Positions 1 through 30,566 of a stretch of DNA of 64,000 bases are shown here, piece after piece. A program made the translations under genes and the position numbers. The notes beneath the pieces were generated by a model. That model was not told where the DNA came from, did not search any database, and saw only the letters and a program-made list of their open reading frames with translations. Each line of letters begins with the position of its first letter. Within the stretch, counting starts at the first letter, position 1. The DNA comes from Maea johnstoni (taxonomy: Eukaryota > Annelida > Polychaeta > Spionida > Magelonidae): the NCBI GenBank assembly GCA_963942565.1, contig OZ012685.1, positions 40,006,199 through 40,070,198 on the forward strand. The letters run 5' to 3'.

Positions 1-319
1 CCTAGGAAAGTACCACCTAGGCATTTATGAAAAAATCGAGAGTTTAGATCAGACAAAAGAGTGGTTAGGCAATACTTTCGAGTCGCTGCTCGTCTAAAGA
101 TAAGCTGGTGGTTGATGAAGATATTCAGCTTTGTGATGTATTGCCTTGTAGCCTCCCGCAGTGTCATGTGGAGGGATGTTTATTGACGTCTCTTGCTATG
201 GGGTAGTCTGGCAATGCTGGAGGGGACATGCTACTTAATTAACCCTTTCTTGCCCAGAGATCTCATTGACAGATATTGTATGGATCCATTCTATTTCTAT
301 AATCAAACTTATGAATTAA

Positions 320-527
320 CCCTTATGCTGCTGGTGGCTAATTTGGTCATAATAAAATGATGCAAAAAACCTAAAAAAAAAGTACTGAAACCCTGGCACA
401 TGGGTACTCATCTGAGAGCACTCAGCGAGATCTATCCAATGAACACCAACATGACAAGGTTTAGTTGGTTTTCAAAAATCTTTGCATCCTTGTGCTTTGG
501 ACGAGAGTAGCCTCAGCATTGGAAGGG
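320..527 (-). mobile_element. TTAA-flanked MITE, family A (piggyBac-like ends)
   Basis: A 208-bp element flanked by TTAA on both sides (316-319 and 528-531). Its outer ends are CCCTTATGCTG and CATTGGAAGGG, so CCCTT/AAGGG forms a very short terminal inverted repeat next to TTAA. The same sequence recurs in both orientations at 1438, 4678, 14554, 31677, 52281, 55042 and 59694. TTAA duplication with CCC-type ends is the piggyBac hallmark; assignment to that superfamily is inference, since no transposase is present. Confidence 0.8.
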
Positions 528-1075
528 TTAAGCATAAAAAAAGTAAATGTTAGCACATAATAAGACACATTTTTTGCAAGATTAGTCTGTGCAATGTCAA
601 GATATCGGTGGGTGAAACCAGATTTGAGTGAAGAAGACACATTCCCAACCATAACAAAAAGTGTATATTTAATCTATCAGTGTTTTATAAACATTTCTCT
701 TTCAATTCAAATGTTATCTATGAGATGCTTTTGTTTGAGAGGTAATACAAAATTAGGCCATTTTGAGTTGCTACGGGAAAGAATGGGATCAAAGTTCTTT
801 TTGATAAAAGCCGTCTTAATGCTATGATATTTTGAAAATAACTAGAGAAATAAGCATTAATTTGCCAAATGTTTGAAGGAGAGTCATGGATGTAGTTTTG
901 ATATCCATTTTTTCTCCAAATATTGTCTGAAATATGATTTCATTAAAAAGATAATATCAAAGTAGTCTGGCCTGTTATTGGTCACTGCAAATATTGTCTG
1001 AACTGACTTCGTTAAAAAGATTTACTGAAGTAGTCTGGAATGTTTTTTGGGGACTGCAGGCATGATTGGGAAATG

Positions 1076-1310
1076 GTACTACCAGGCACCTTTCTAAGCC
1101 TGACCCCTGCAGCCCTGCGGCCCTGGAAGCATACCTAATGGCTGACCCTTATCCAGGGTGCCAGCTCTTCATGCTAATGGTACACACAAGGTCCGCACTA
1201 CCAGGCACCTTCCTAAGCCTGACCCCTGCAGCCCTCGAAATATACCTAATGGCTGACCCTGGCTGATCCAGGGTGTCAGTCCTCATGCTAATGGTACACA
1301 CAAGGTCATG
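1076..1310. repeat. Two-copy tandem repeat, about 120 bp unit
   Basis: Two adjacent copies share the blocks ACTACCAGGCACC, CCTAAGCCTGACCCCTGCAG, CCTAATGGCTGACCCT and CATGCTAATGGTACACACAA. The second copy starts near 1197. No coding function is apparent. Confidence 0.8.
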
Positions 1311-1437
1311 TGACCCCAGAAAGAAGTGTAATTTAGAGCATTGTTTCTCAGAGTGTTTCCATGATAGTGTGCCTGAAGGATTCCAGTGGAGTTGCATGTT
1401 ACCGAATAGGACAGCTGTCTTCAGACCCAGAAATTAA

Positions 1438-2142
1438 CCCTTCCAATGCTTAAAGGGCAAATGCACCATCATAATGATTTAGGTTCAAAATGTGCCTATA
1501 CGTGTCACCTTTCTAATAAGACCACCCGCAAGTCTGTCCTCCTCAGCACTCCTCAGATATGGCTTATGAAAGTTAGTAAAAAACTAGCCTGAGTCTGGGC
1601 ATGGAGGCTGACATTGCAGGCCAATTAAGCCCAATTAAGCACAATCAGTGGTATGGAGTGACTGCCAGTGCTGCTTCTGATTGGTTGAGAGATATCAGTG
1701 GCTGGAAGTGACTTCCACTGATATCTCTCAACCAATCAGAAGCAGGGCTGGCAGTCACTTCATAAGCACCACTTCTGATAATGGCAGCCTCCATGCCCAG
1801 ACTCAGGCTAGTTTTTTTACTAACTTTCATAAGCCATATCTGAGGAGTGCTGAGGAGGACAGACTTGCGGGTGGTCTTATTTGAAAGGTGACACATATAG
1901 GCACATTTTGAACCTAAATCATCATGATGGTGCATTTGCCCTTTAAGGCTACTTTCATCCAAAGCATAAGAATGCAAAGATTTTTCAAATCCATCCAAAC
2001 CCTGTCATGTTAGTACTCATTGGATAGCTCTCTTGGAGTATTCTCATATGAGTGAGTACCCATGTGCCAGTGTTCAAGTAATTTTTCAGTTTTTTTTGCA
2101 TAATTTTGTATTGGCCAAATTAGTCACCAGCAGCATAAGGGT
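1438..2142 (+). mobile_element. TTAA-flanked MITE, family A, interrupted by a foldback element
   Basis: This copy reads in the opposite orientation to the one at 320-527. It starts after TTAA (1434-1437) and ends before TTAA (2143-2146). Its first 12 bases are separated from the remaining ~200 by a 489-bp foldback insertion at 1454-1942. Removing the insert leaves a standard family A element. Confidence 0.8.
1454..1942. mobile_element. Foldback (long inverted repeat) element nested in a family A MITE
   Basis: A near-perfect long palindrome. The left arm starts AGGGCAAATGCACC and the right arm ends GGTGCATTTGCCCT. Each arm is about 160 bp, followed by an unpaired stretch and a second paired block around the centre (about 1675-1745). 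It is bounded by TTAA at 1450-1453 and 1943-1946, so it too appears to have targeted TTAA. No ORF of note is present. Confidence 0.85.
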
Positions 2143-2843
2143 TTAAGGGTAATATCTACCTTACTAGATTTAGGAGAATACTGAATACTATCAGAATATG
2201 GTGACTAGGAACCAAGTCCATGGCTTAAAAAAGGTGCAGAATGGTAGACGTCAGACATGTTTATGCCCTTTGTAAGTAAGCACATGTGCATGCACATGTC
2301 ATAAATGGGAAAGGCCACCATTAATAATCTAAGCTCTCAGCTGCTTCCTCCTTCATAATTCACCACCTATCTATAAATCAGCCATGCACTTCATGAGGTG
2401 TAGGAATAAAATGACAGTAAACTGAGCCAGTAGATCCCTCAGGACACGGCTTGATCGTAAGGTATAGCTTTATTCATACATGGAGAGCACTTATCAAGAG
2501 CCCGGCCTGCAATAGGAATGAATAAATAAAGATGGATTCCATGTAAATTTCATATGCCGAAAATAATAGATATCAGGGAAGGGGTCGTTAGTGGGCAGTT
2601 CCCTATGGAATATATGTACATACTTGCTCGTGGAGGGGTATATTTTCAAACAAAACCAAAATTGTGTTTACATTTTGGAGGAATTGTTAAGGTCATTTAA
2701 TGGTTGCTCGACTAAGAGGTAGCACATAAAAACACATATCCTCTCCTGTAACTGTGAAGCTATTTCGTCCCCAAAACCAATTCTCTTCTTATGACTTCTC
2801 CACTAGCGACTGCAGCTGATGAACATTCTGCTTTCTGTTTCAG

Positions 2844-19743
<16,900 letters not shown>

Positions 19744-20292
19744 TTGTTTTATGCAGCTAAAATATCATCTAGCACTTCATCAAATTTAAAAAACTGTTTT
19801 ATGCAACATTCTAGTAGGAGGTACTTTTTGTTGGAGAACACAATGCTTTCTAGCACCTCAAGAAAATGTTTTATACAGCCTAGAAGTAATCTTATGGAGC
19901 ACAGATACCTTCTAACACCTCATAAAAAAATGTTTACGTTACATCGATACTGTCGAGCATCAAATACTCATGTGTGAACATCTGGAGCACAAAATATATC
20001 CTGCTATTTTAAAAATCTTTTATGCAACACTGATATTATCTAGCTTCTGATACTCTTGCTTGGACATTTGGAGTACAGATATCTTTTAGCACTTCAAGAA
20101 AACATTCTATGCATATTTGATTTCTTCAAGCATCAAGTACTTTGTGGAAATCTCATAGAGTACAGATATCTTCTAGCCATTCAAATTATGTTTTATGCAA
20201 CATGGATATCATCTAGCACTTCTAAACTTTTCACCAGGCAGGTTCTGCTGGACATTCTGGACAAAGGTGCTCCTTTTTAAATATTGAATAAA
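19744..20292 (+). other. PSD: PSD 3' UTR built of degenerate repeats, with poly(A) signal
   Basis: Phrases such as TTTTATGCAACAT, GATATCATCTAGCACTTC and CAAGAAAATGTTTTAT recur about six times in diverged form. AATAAA at 20287-20292 is the nearest plausible poly(A) signal; others lie further on. Confidence 0.55.
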
Positions 20293-20368
20293 TATTGATA
20301 AATATTGCACACTATGATGCTCAAAGGCAAATCTTTGAAGCATTGCAAGTTATTGGGGAGCAGGCAAT

Positions 20369-20575
20369 CTAGGGAATAATTGTAGCTCTTTTAGATAAAT
20401 CCATCATATAAATAGATACACTGTACTTGATACTTGCATTGCATCCATAGTGCACTGAGGCAATATAAGGTGAACTGTCTTGCCCAGGCTCTGGGCTGGG
20501 ATTTGAACTTGTGACGCTACAACCTCTGATCTGACACCTACCCCACTGTGAGACTGTAAACAGGGTAGGCTTCAC
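20369..20575 (-). mobile_element. tRNA-derived SINE (minus strand)
   Basis: On the minus strand, box-B-like AGTTCAAATCCCAG is followed by CTGGGCAAGACAGTTCACCT and ATTGCCTCAGTGCAC. The same post-tRNA core (GGGCAACACAGTTAATTCC, ATTGCTTCAGT) follows the tRNA-like head at 31341, so the two belong to related SINEs. Confidence 0.6.
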
Positions 20576-23500
20576 CGATATCATCAAACAATTAACTCTT
20601 CAAGTTCTGTCAATACTCACAAGTGCCCTGTTCATCTATTGTACTGCAAGTACCCATAGTGAGTGGGTGCTTTGAATGCAGACACAGTTAGAAATGCTGT
20701 TTTATCCCTTGTCCTGTTTTTGTTTTTTTAATTGTCTTTTAAAGATGAAAATGGAAGTCAATGGTTGTATATGATTATGTGCGATGAATGATCAACATAA
20801 ATGCTTTTAGAAATGAGAGGGGATTCCTCTGAATTTATATGAAGTAAAATGAGTATGGGTAGATGTATCCTGTTTGTACTGATATTGCTTATCTTTTACT
20901 GTGCAATATGCGTCACTGCTTGGTTCACAGATTAATATGAATGCATTGTATAGTACAATGTATCTCACTTAATGGTTGCTGTTAACAATAATGACTACCG
21001 GTACGCAGGTAAATATAGACAATATGTATTGGTAATACAAAATGATATTTATTTTGTCTGAATCAACCTGACTTGCTTGCTGTAATATTCAGTATTGTGA
21101 AACAATTTAAGTGTATAGTGGACACCTTGGGACCAAGACATGTGTTCACATTAGGAGGTATTTTCTCACTGTATAAGGTACAAATTGGACAAGCAAATGG
21201 TGGAGGTGTTCACATCTCTGAGGTTTCACTGTTTATGGTTGGAAGTTATATTTAACTGAATCTTATGAAAAGTAAATTGATTGATATATTTTAAAGGCAT
21301 GTATAAAAGTGTAGCATTTTAGGATAAATGTTTGAGTAGACCTATGTCAAGAAGATTAGAAGAATGTCTGTACTATTTCTGAGTGTATTCCATCTCAATG
21401 CTGAGATGCTAGTAGTGTTAACTTAACCACTGGTCACACACAAAATCATCAAAACAATGCGATTTGTTCAAAATGGATTTGCATTTATAGTGATTGCCAT
21501 TAAACTATAATGTATATGAATCTAACTTCATTGTTTATTATCTGTAAATAAATGTATAAAGGGCTGCCTAGGATGAGCACTTGAGAATATTGTCTCAATG
21601 GCTGATTAGAGGAAAAGGTTTTCACTATAATTGCGAACATACTAAGGTGACATTCTTGCTATATAGTAAGACTGGCGATACATGTGTTTGCATTATACCG
21701 TACTTCACATACTGAAATAAATAGTAGTATACTATAAAGTGTAAATATTCTAGAATGCACTCACTTTATTTAGGGAGTGCATTTTATTATGATTGTAATT
21801 GTGAAATTGTTTGATGTCTATTATTGCCATTTAGTCTTTTTAATTGATAAAAGCAAGTTCAGAGTATATAGGTTAATTATAAGTCATAAGTTTGGCTATT
21901 CACAAGAAGATATATTTACATATATTTTTCATTGCCATGTGTAGTATCTGTATCAAAAAATGACAAGCAAGCAGAAAGTTTGAAGTAGAATGACTATATT
22001 GATTCAGATGAATTATGCTGTAGATTTGCTTTAATGAATTGTATATACGTGATGGGTCTTGACTTGATTCACAATAATTTTGAAAACAACTTTGGAATCA
22101 AGCATAAACTAAAAGAATATTAGAAGGAGAGTTGTTGGTTGGTTAACATTGCTCCTTCAAAAATATGCTTTCATTTTAAAGCTACCCAAAAAGTGAGGTC
22201 TTTTTTGGGTGTTCAATGAGTCATTTGTTTTTTTCAAAAAGTAAGGGATACTTATGAAAAAATAATAAAGTCAGAAATTCACTAAAAAATCATTTGATGG
22301 AAGGCTATGGGTGTGATTATTATTCTCCTCCAAAGTTATTCAAATATGCTATCATCGTTAAGTTATTCACGAAATAGTTTACGTTTTGAGCATTGCTTGT
22401 ATAAATGGATAAAACCAATTTAAATTCAGTGCACTCTGGTGGTCAATCTTATGACCTACTTGATTGTTATCCCTTTCTTGCCTGTGCGCCCCGAGTGTGC
22501 CTTACTATTCTGGTGAGATCTTTCTGGGGGAAGTATACCTTTGGAAGTCTTTGACAGAGTGATGGCAATCAGATCCGAAACAGCCTTCAGATGTTTGGAG
22601 AAGTTATGCTTTATACCCAAGACCACAATTTCAAGATAAACTCGAGGCATGGTAGAGTTATAATAAAAATTCCTCTAAGGTATAAGTGAAGAAAATTATT
22701 TCTTCCAATAAAGTGAAGAAAGATTTTGTTAACATCTGGAGTACACACATGGTTCCCTCATCTTTGAGCATAACTCTTGTAGAGTCACAAGGCGTTGTTA
22801 ACCCAACGAGAATAACATCTTTTACTCAAATATTTTCCAAATGATAGCTTAGTCTTCCAGCTACTTCCGTGTTTCAGATCCTGTGTACTTCCCAGATGTG
22901 CATGGGTTTCAGTCTCATAGCAATCATTTGGTCACATGTTATACAATCAGCATATTACTGCAGCTTTTGAACACTTGTATTAGTAGCATTTGTTCAAAAA
23001 GTTCAATTGCTAATTGGCCGTTTCAAAATTTCAGCTCCTCACGCGCCCCACATCTATATGGAGTGGGATCTTGGATTTGAAGGTGGAAAGTAAGCATCTA
23101 TTCCAAACTATTTGATCCCACTTTATCATCCCTTACTAGTCTTTCATTTTGTGCAGTAATTATTGCTTACTTATATTTTTTACTTTGGGCATTACGCTCT
23201 TAGTTCATACCTTTTGAATAAGGCGTTTTGTGCAGTTGCAGATTGAAGTATTGTACTGTGAATATTTGGTTTGTATCTTTGTCATGATATTTAGGCTAAA
23301 GATATATGGACCACTTCTGTTGCCTAGGTTGAATGGGAGGCATAGTATTAGTAATATTAGCAAGAGTACATACATTTTGCAACGAAATCAGCATCTTTCT
23401 TATATGTAAGCTTATAAACAAAATATCTTTAGCTTGACAACATTCAAAATTTTCGGATGTGTTTTGTAGTTATACTACCTGGGAAAATTTATGTAATACT

Positions 23501-26188
23501 GAACACATAACGTAGCTTGAGACTCGCAAGTGAGATTAAAGGGCCAAAGTACAATAGATGATTGGTATCATTCCACTATTGGGTAGTGTCTTTCTATTTG
23601 TTTTCTTCGGTTTCTGCCATGAGACTTCAATAAAATGCTTTGTTGACGTTTATTTCTTTTGTTACAATAAATAATTTTATTTTGTTTGACATTTTTGATG
23701 TTTGCATCGGATAAGTTTTCTCATTACCCATATTTTTGTTTGATTACCTTTCAGAAAAATATTGGTCTTGTTTGACATTTGTTTAAAGTTCAATTTGAAA
23801 TGCCAATTTATCCATTTTTCTCCTTGAGGGGTATCTGCCAAGCAATTTCAGACGGACTTCTGAATTTTAACATAAATGTTAAGTTGGCGTAATATGAACA
23901 TAATTTGTGTAAATTCTTCTTTTCTATATTTTCTAGTTTTATCATTTTCGTATTCTGCTAGATTATTATTATTATTATTATTATCATTATTATTGTTATT
24001 GTTATTATCATTATTAAGCATAAACATTTCGTTCAATTGGACACTGTTTATTGGTTTGCCTAGGTTACTATAATGGCATTTTATCTGAATGATACATTCA
24101 TTTGAAAATCCTCATTAATTTTGAAAATGTAGGTTTAAGATTGGATTGAATTAGTAAATAATGCGCTAGCTGTTGTGCTGTACACAATCATTTATCATAA
24201 TGCAAAAAATAAAACTTGAGCGTCCAAAATTATAATTGGTTAAAGGAAGCAAGTCACTCTCAATTGTCATTGTTTCAATCGCCTTCAAAGAATGGTTGAG
24301 TTCTATACATTTTTTCAGCTGATGTAACCGTTTCCAGTTGATTAATTGGTATAAATTAAGCATTTTAGGGAGATGCATATTGCAGATTTAGAATACCGCA
24401 CGAAGGAGTTGAAAGGATAAAATAATACAATAAAGCTACTTGAATAAGCATCATATGAAGCATACCAATTTCGGGAAGTTGTGTGCCAACAAAGTTTGTA
24501 TAAGTAGGATTCAATGGTGGATATTGTACTAGAATATCCTCCCTTCCCCTCCCAGTTCCTACCCCCCCCCCCCCCTTCCCCCACATCACCTCTATTCATA
24601 CTCCAAAATCCCGATACATACCCTCACCCTCGCCCCTTCCACGAAGACTTGATCAACCATCATCTCCACCCTATTCTACTACTATGCCTCCCCCTCCTCC
24701 GCCACCCCCGGGTTGATTGAGACGAGTTGTCTGTATCTACTACCAAGTGCTTGCTGCGGAGTGTTGAGCTTGCTTTTCTAGCATGCTAGAGCTTTGCTTG
24801 TGTGATTGCGCATCCTCCTGTATGAACTGCATGGAGTCCACCTCTAAGTATGTATGCTTTGCATGCGGTATGACTAATAGGACATGCACTATGTATGTAC
24901 ACAGCAGTGTATCATCATAGTGCCACACACTCTTTTCTACACTGTCATCTAATCTCCAAGAATGTCTGAGAATGATATCAGTTGACTGCTTGAAAGATCT
25001 ATGACTAATCCTTTCTATCTTACATTCTTTGACTTAATGTTCTCTTTCTCTGAACACTCTTCATATAAGTCTTTACATGATATTTAGTGTTTAAATCCGG
25101 CAGTGGTGTTCTTTAATCTTTAATTTCCTTTGAAGATAATTCTTAATGAGTTATTGGTGCAAAGTATATGTGAGACTGAGTTACATATGTTATAAAACAA
25201 GCTAGTTGCCATTGACCAATTCAGTCCTCCATTTAACCCCGTGCCCTCGGGATGGGTTGTTGAAACAAGAACTTGCAAGTATTTGGATATCCTTTCTTGA
25301 ACTACTTCTATTGGAACATACTTTTTCGAATTCAGAATATTTGCATCATGAACTTTCTCAAACACAAGCGATGTTGTATTTTTCCTAAGAGATAATGCTA
25401 GATTAACGATAATTTTATATTTAGAATAAACTTTCACTCACCTGCCAAGCCAATTACTTTTTTCACCACTCGCTTTTGTTCCGAGATTTTCATATCAATT
25501 TTTCATATTGCAGGCCTTTTGGATAGATTCTTTATAAAATGCATAGTTATTGAAAGATTTTCCTGTTGACCCGAGCTCGGGAAAGTATTATTTTAACGTT
25601 CTTTGACAAACTTTAGAAGTTTTCATTGGTTATAAACTGATAGCTGTAGAATTACCAACGGGATCAACCGCCTTTCTTTTTTCTATTTAACCACAAAGGC
25701 GCGTATTTTTAATAACTATGGAAATAAGTTTCTTTCTGAAAACACATTGCAATGATCAATTAATTAACTTTCTATTCGATATTTTGAATACGATGAGATT
25801 AAGCGCTACATTTCATTGATTCTTTTCTGAACCAACATCCTTACATAATTATTTAGTATTTCTCCTTACTGGACAAAAGGAAACGTATAAATATGGAGTG
25901 AAAATGGAGAGAATTTTTTTTAGTTGGTCCTATCCTGTTGAAAGTGTAAACATATGGAAAGAAAGTGAAGAGAAGTTTTTAAGAGTTTTTTCCTGTTGAG
26001 AGTCTCACTTTCTTGTTCTATTCCCACTGTTCACTACTGTACTCTCTGCCTGTCTTTCCTATGTCCTGGGTGGAGGTGGCTGAGGTATGAATGTTCACTT
26101 TTGCAGCGCTATGGATGGCAGAATGAGATCTTGGCCCTCTCTCTCCAGATTCTATGTGGATCCGACCTTGACCCCCAGTGGAATTTAA

Positions 26189-26409
26189 TCCATTCATACC
26201 TGAAGATTTTCTTGACAAGTGTCGCCTGGACCTGTGATGCTTATAAGAATAACTTTGGATTTAATTATAACCTCTCAAAATATTTGAAGGAACATTGTTA
26301 TTTGAGTTGTTAATTACGTTTGCCTTTCAAATATTTCCGAAAAGATGCTTTAGTTTGAGAACTAAAGCAAAAATTGCCGGGAGGTTTTTGCACCACATGC
26401 ATGAATGGG
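26189..26409. mobile_element. TTAA-type MITE, family B
   Basis: Left TTAA at 26185-26188, left end TCCATTCATACCTGAAGATT, right end GCATGAATGGG, with the right TTAA decayed to GTAAA. It is the same length as the copy at 11304-11524. Confidence 0.65.
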
Positions 26410-26924
26410 TAAACGACTTTCTACGACAAATCTTGTCTATCTGCGATAGAAATGCTGAGTTGATTATTCGGTTGATTATTAGAAATCAAAGTAAACCAGT
26501 AGTAGTTAAGGATTGAGAGTTTTGAAAAAGGGAGGCAGTGCTCAAGTTACTTTAGCTAGCCAGTATCGTGCTGAACTACACCAGTATCCCAACTGCGTCC
26601 AAGACATCGGACCCATTGTGACACGCCCAGGTGTGATATACATATTGGCCCATTCATGCACAGAGATCAATTTGACAAGTTCCTCTTGAGAAGAATAACA
26701 TAGTTGGAGAAGAGTTGTAGGTTCAGTTCTGCGAACCACTTATTCTTCAAATATTTTCCCAAATCCTTTGTCAGAGTTACCGCAAAAATTGCCATTCTGA
26801 TTATCATTTCTCTTTCAAAAACTTTCAGAAAGATGCTTTCGATGATGTCATCAAATATTAGTGACTTCTCCGGCCACTGCAAGGATTGATCGAGATACGT
26901 GATGGCTATTCTAACCCATGTCTA

Positions 26925-27270
26925 AAGCCTTATAACCTGTTCTGCTGTAATTCTTGATGCGGATTGGTCAATAGGTGTCAGATATGCGGCCGTTCACATT
27001 ACGTAGATGCAGAATCGAACGTCTGAATTTGATATCACACGCCGTAATCGATATAACATTTTAGCCAGCTTTGTGGTAAATTTGATTTGTTTTACTATGG
27101 AAAAGCAGGGGAAAATTTCGTTACACCCTGTCAGAAAGTGTGGTCTGGCCTGCTATCAACCCTCAGTCCTCCGTATCACACTCGGCTCCGCCTCGTGGGA
27201 TACGGGTGCCTACGGGTGGAAAGCAAGCCAGACCACACTAACATGGTGTAATCAATATTGTTTTTAATAT
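26925..27270. mobile_element. Unclassified repeat with internal hairpin
   Basis: Contains TTACACCCTGTCAGAAAGTG ... CACTAACATGGTGTAA, which pairs imperfectly as a hairpin of about 140 bp. Unique-looking flanks (TTCTGCTGTA, GGTCAATAGGTGTCAGA) recur in inverse order at about 50715-51040, so both are copies of one element. The family is unknown. Confidence 0.55.
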
Positions 27271-30200
27271 ACCTGAGTCACACGTTCGTGGAAGATGCAT
27301 ATGGGAACAAGAAACAATGTGCTCACTTAATAATAAAGGCTTCAGGATTTGAACACTGGGCGTTAAAAAAATTCAAGTAAGGCAAACTGGAATGCCATCA
27401 GCGGTGATTCATTTGTTTATGTCAAAATGGTAGGGAGAATCCTGTACAGTATGTAATGGGCCGCACACCTACACACTGGATACAACACTGGAATCTATAC
27501 ACTTTTCTCAAGTAAGGAAAGGTAACTGCAGATTGCAGGCAACCGTACGGAAGTGGTAAAAGTTTCATTGTACACGGTCTTTGGGAAAAGAGGACACTGC
27601 AATTCATTTTCACTTACTAGTATCTACCATGTGAACCTCTTGAGTACTACTATGGTTACAAGGTGGGAAAGATAGGTTAAGGTCCTATTGAATGAAAGTA
27701 CAAAGGTTCCATCGTTAAGGGTTTAGGAGAAAGAGCCCTACCATTGATATAGAGTGGGAAAGGTAAGTATAGTTCTGGATGAATGGCAAAAGCAAAAGTA
27801 GCATTGATGTCTTGGAAAAAACACAGTAGGTACATGTACATTGTTGCCTATCAACTGGATTCATCTCTGGATTCACATTATTGTCACAAGTATAGAGAGG
27901 TTATTTAAGGTCTTGTACTGAATAGGAAAGGCAAACGGCAGTGAATGATGAGCGAGGGGGGAAGAGAGTGTAGTACTTACACACGAGTTAATGATATGAT
28001 TTGTATGGCTGTTGCTGGCAACAGGATTAAAACTGAAACGTCGAGAGAATGAGTGAAAACGTGGACCGTAAACGTATTGACCCATATTTACGTCTGGAAA
28101 GTATTCATGGTCTGACACACAGATTTATCTTGACATCATGGCATTATTTGCAGAAATATTTCATTGCACGTCGTTGCTCTTGTTGGATGCAACAACCCCT
28201 CTTCAATCCCTATTTTTCAAATATTACTCTTGTTTCATTAGATTATTGGTAAAGAGAGGGGAATTTCTTCCGAATCCGGGTTTCAACCCCGTCGCTACAT
28301 TGAAAGCGACGTAAAAGTCATATACTCCTCCTGTTCCACACCTACGAAATAATGTTCACGGTGAGAGGTTTCGTTGTATTCTAATCTAGGCTAGAATGGC
28401 CAAGCTCATTTCTATATAATAAGAATGTGTTTGAAAGGGGGGCATCTATTTTGAATTCCCCCCGGTCACTGCAGTTCCTCCTTTTGTACCAAGGGCGAAG
28501 TTAGTATTTGTAGACGAATACTAGCCTAGTGGTGTATTATGTTAGTTTACAATGAGTGGTTAAATAGCTATTACATAATAAAGTAAAAATAAACAACATC
28601 ATGAGGTATTTGAATTATTTTACCGGGTGTTTTATAGCTAAGCAAGTACCTGATTTCAATCTAGAGTGAGTACATTCTTAATGACACACACATATTGTTA
28701 GATATTTTGTTTACTCCATGAAAATTATTGAAAAGGTGCAAGTTATTTAAATGCTGCAGCTGCATATACGTAGTCTGTGCTGTTCTTTTGAATAGTTGCA
28801 TAATACTTTCAATCTTCCTATATATTCGTAACTGCAGCGTTTTTATATCGTCTGACAAGAGTAAAGAATATAAGAAACTAAGAAAGCGCTATATTTTCAG
28901 AAATATTTGACAGCAATTAATTGTTCCAGTAGATTTTATGTATTCTTTTTCAATGAACTTCCGAAGATTACTCTGTTTGATTAGTTACAATATGTCAGAC
29001 CATATAAGCAGATAATATAGTAGTAATACGGAATATGTTAATGCTAAGATGTTAGACCCTAAAATGAGCTGTGAAAGGTGACAACATATCGCTGGTCACT
29101 ACCCCTTTCACACATTCACGATGTCCATACGTTGTGTATGTGACCACAACGCGTCCGTCACAGTCTGAGAAACAAACTAAAAACGGATAAAAAGTGTGTA
29201 TGTTTGGTTTACTAGTATTGTTCCTTATACCCTCGTGTTTAGTGTCTGTAAGGGATCCTGGGGGTGGTATTAGAGAACCAAGCAAAGTACACTTTTGGTC
29301 GTTTTAGTCCGTTTTCCTGGTATCATGAGTACCGGTAAAGTAGTCTCTTGTTTTCTTAAAACTGTTACAAACACCAGTGGTGTGTCGAGCAACGTACACA
29401 AATAACAACAGGTCAGACAAAGGTTGGGAGCTGCTTCAGTATTCCTGTTAATCAAATAATTACCTTCTTAATATGTCCTCTCAAAAGAGGGAATAACATG
29501 AAAGCATGTAGTGTGTCTGTATATGTCTACGAAGCTTCCATCGTCATCAGCCCATTTGGAGCTTCTGGCTCAGTCATTATTGACACCGATAGAGGGTGCT
29601 AAGGAGACTTCGTCTATCAATGAGGGTGTTTTATAGGAGGGACATTCAAAACTCTCTGTTTAAAATAAACCTACTTCACACATGTTATAAGCCTATGTAC
29701 TACCTGAAGGGTTTGCCACACGTCTAGTTGTACTCGCGGGGTTGGACCAACAAGATGTACTGGCCTCAGTTCAGGATTGAGGACGGCTTTAAAAAGGGTC
29801 ACTGATGAACATCGTATCGTGGGGTGGAAAAGCTACAGCGCCGTGGGAGCACCGCCGTCAACTCGGATCTTCCGTCGCCTGCTGGATACTGAGACAGTTT
29901 ACCTTATTAAAGACAGTAAATAATCGTGGTCCCAGCTGAAATATACTCATGATTCCTTGGAAAATTACCAATAAGCACTGCTGGAACAAGAGAACGTCAT
30001 TGCCATGTGACATCCAATTCGGGCCGTGTTTGGAAGTCGTACCAGGAGTAACGAATGTAAAATATCCAACCAGTATTTTGGAAGAAGTTTCTTGTAGAAT
30101 TCAAAGAAGGACTGGCAGTCAGCTAATTCCAGAGGAGCCACTGAGATATTATTTTACTTTCCGTTTCGACACGAATCTCGTTATTTATTAGTCCAATGTT

Positions 30201-30427
30201 TGGAGTAGGAACAGCAGTAACTGTAGAAACAATCAACATATTTATACTGCCACAACCACTTAGCCTTCCTTTGAGATAAAAGTTCTGGACACTGTTTATC
30301 TTTGCCGTTTTGATCTGGAGCAACCGTGATGTTCCGTAATAAACCATTCGAGGCTCAAAAGTGATGGCTTTGTTTCCCAACGGATTCGTCAAAGCCTTTC
30401 ACAGTTCCGCAGTGGTGGTTCCATAAG

Positions 30428-30566
30428 CCCCTTTCACACCAACGCCGTCTTGCGATATACCGGTACTGGCCACCAACGGTTTTGTAAACATCGCCAACGT
30501 ATCGCCGTACATCGCAAGACATCGCCAGTGCATCGCAAGAACATCGCCAGTTGGAAAGGGGGCTAT
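30428..30566. mobile_element. Small TIR element
   Basis: Ends are TAAGCCCCTTTCACACCAAC and GTTGGAAAGGGGGCTATA, an imperfect inverted repeat. The interior repeats CATCGC several times. No coding content; the superfamily is not determined. Confidence 0.5.

Larger units (their letters stand above)
1..2843. other. PSD intron (5' end outside window)
   Basis: This stretch precedes the first recognisable PSD exon and ends in a pyrimidine-rich tract plus CAG at 2841-2843. I found no exon in it. It holds a fragment of a TTAA-flanked MITE near 235-300, complete MITEs (listed separately), and a tandem duplication at about 1076-1310. The six-frame open stretches are short and resemble no family I know. 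Confidence 0.6.
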
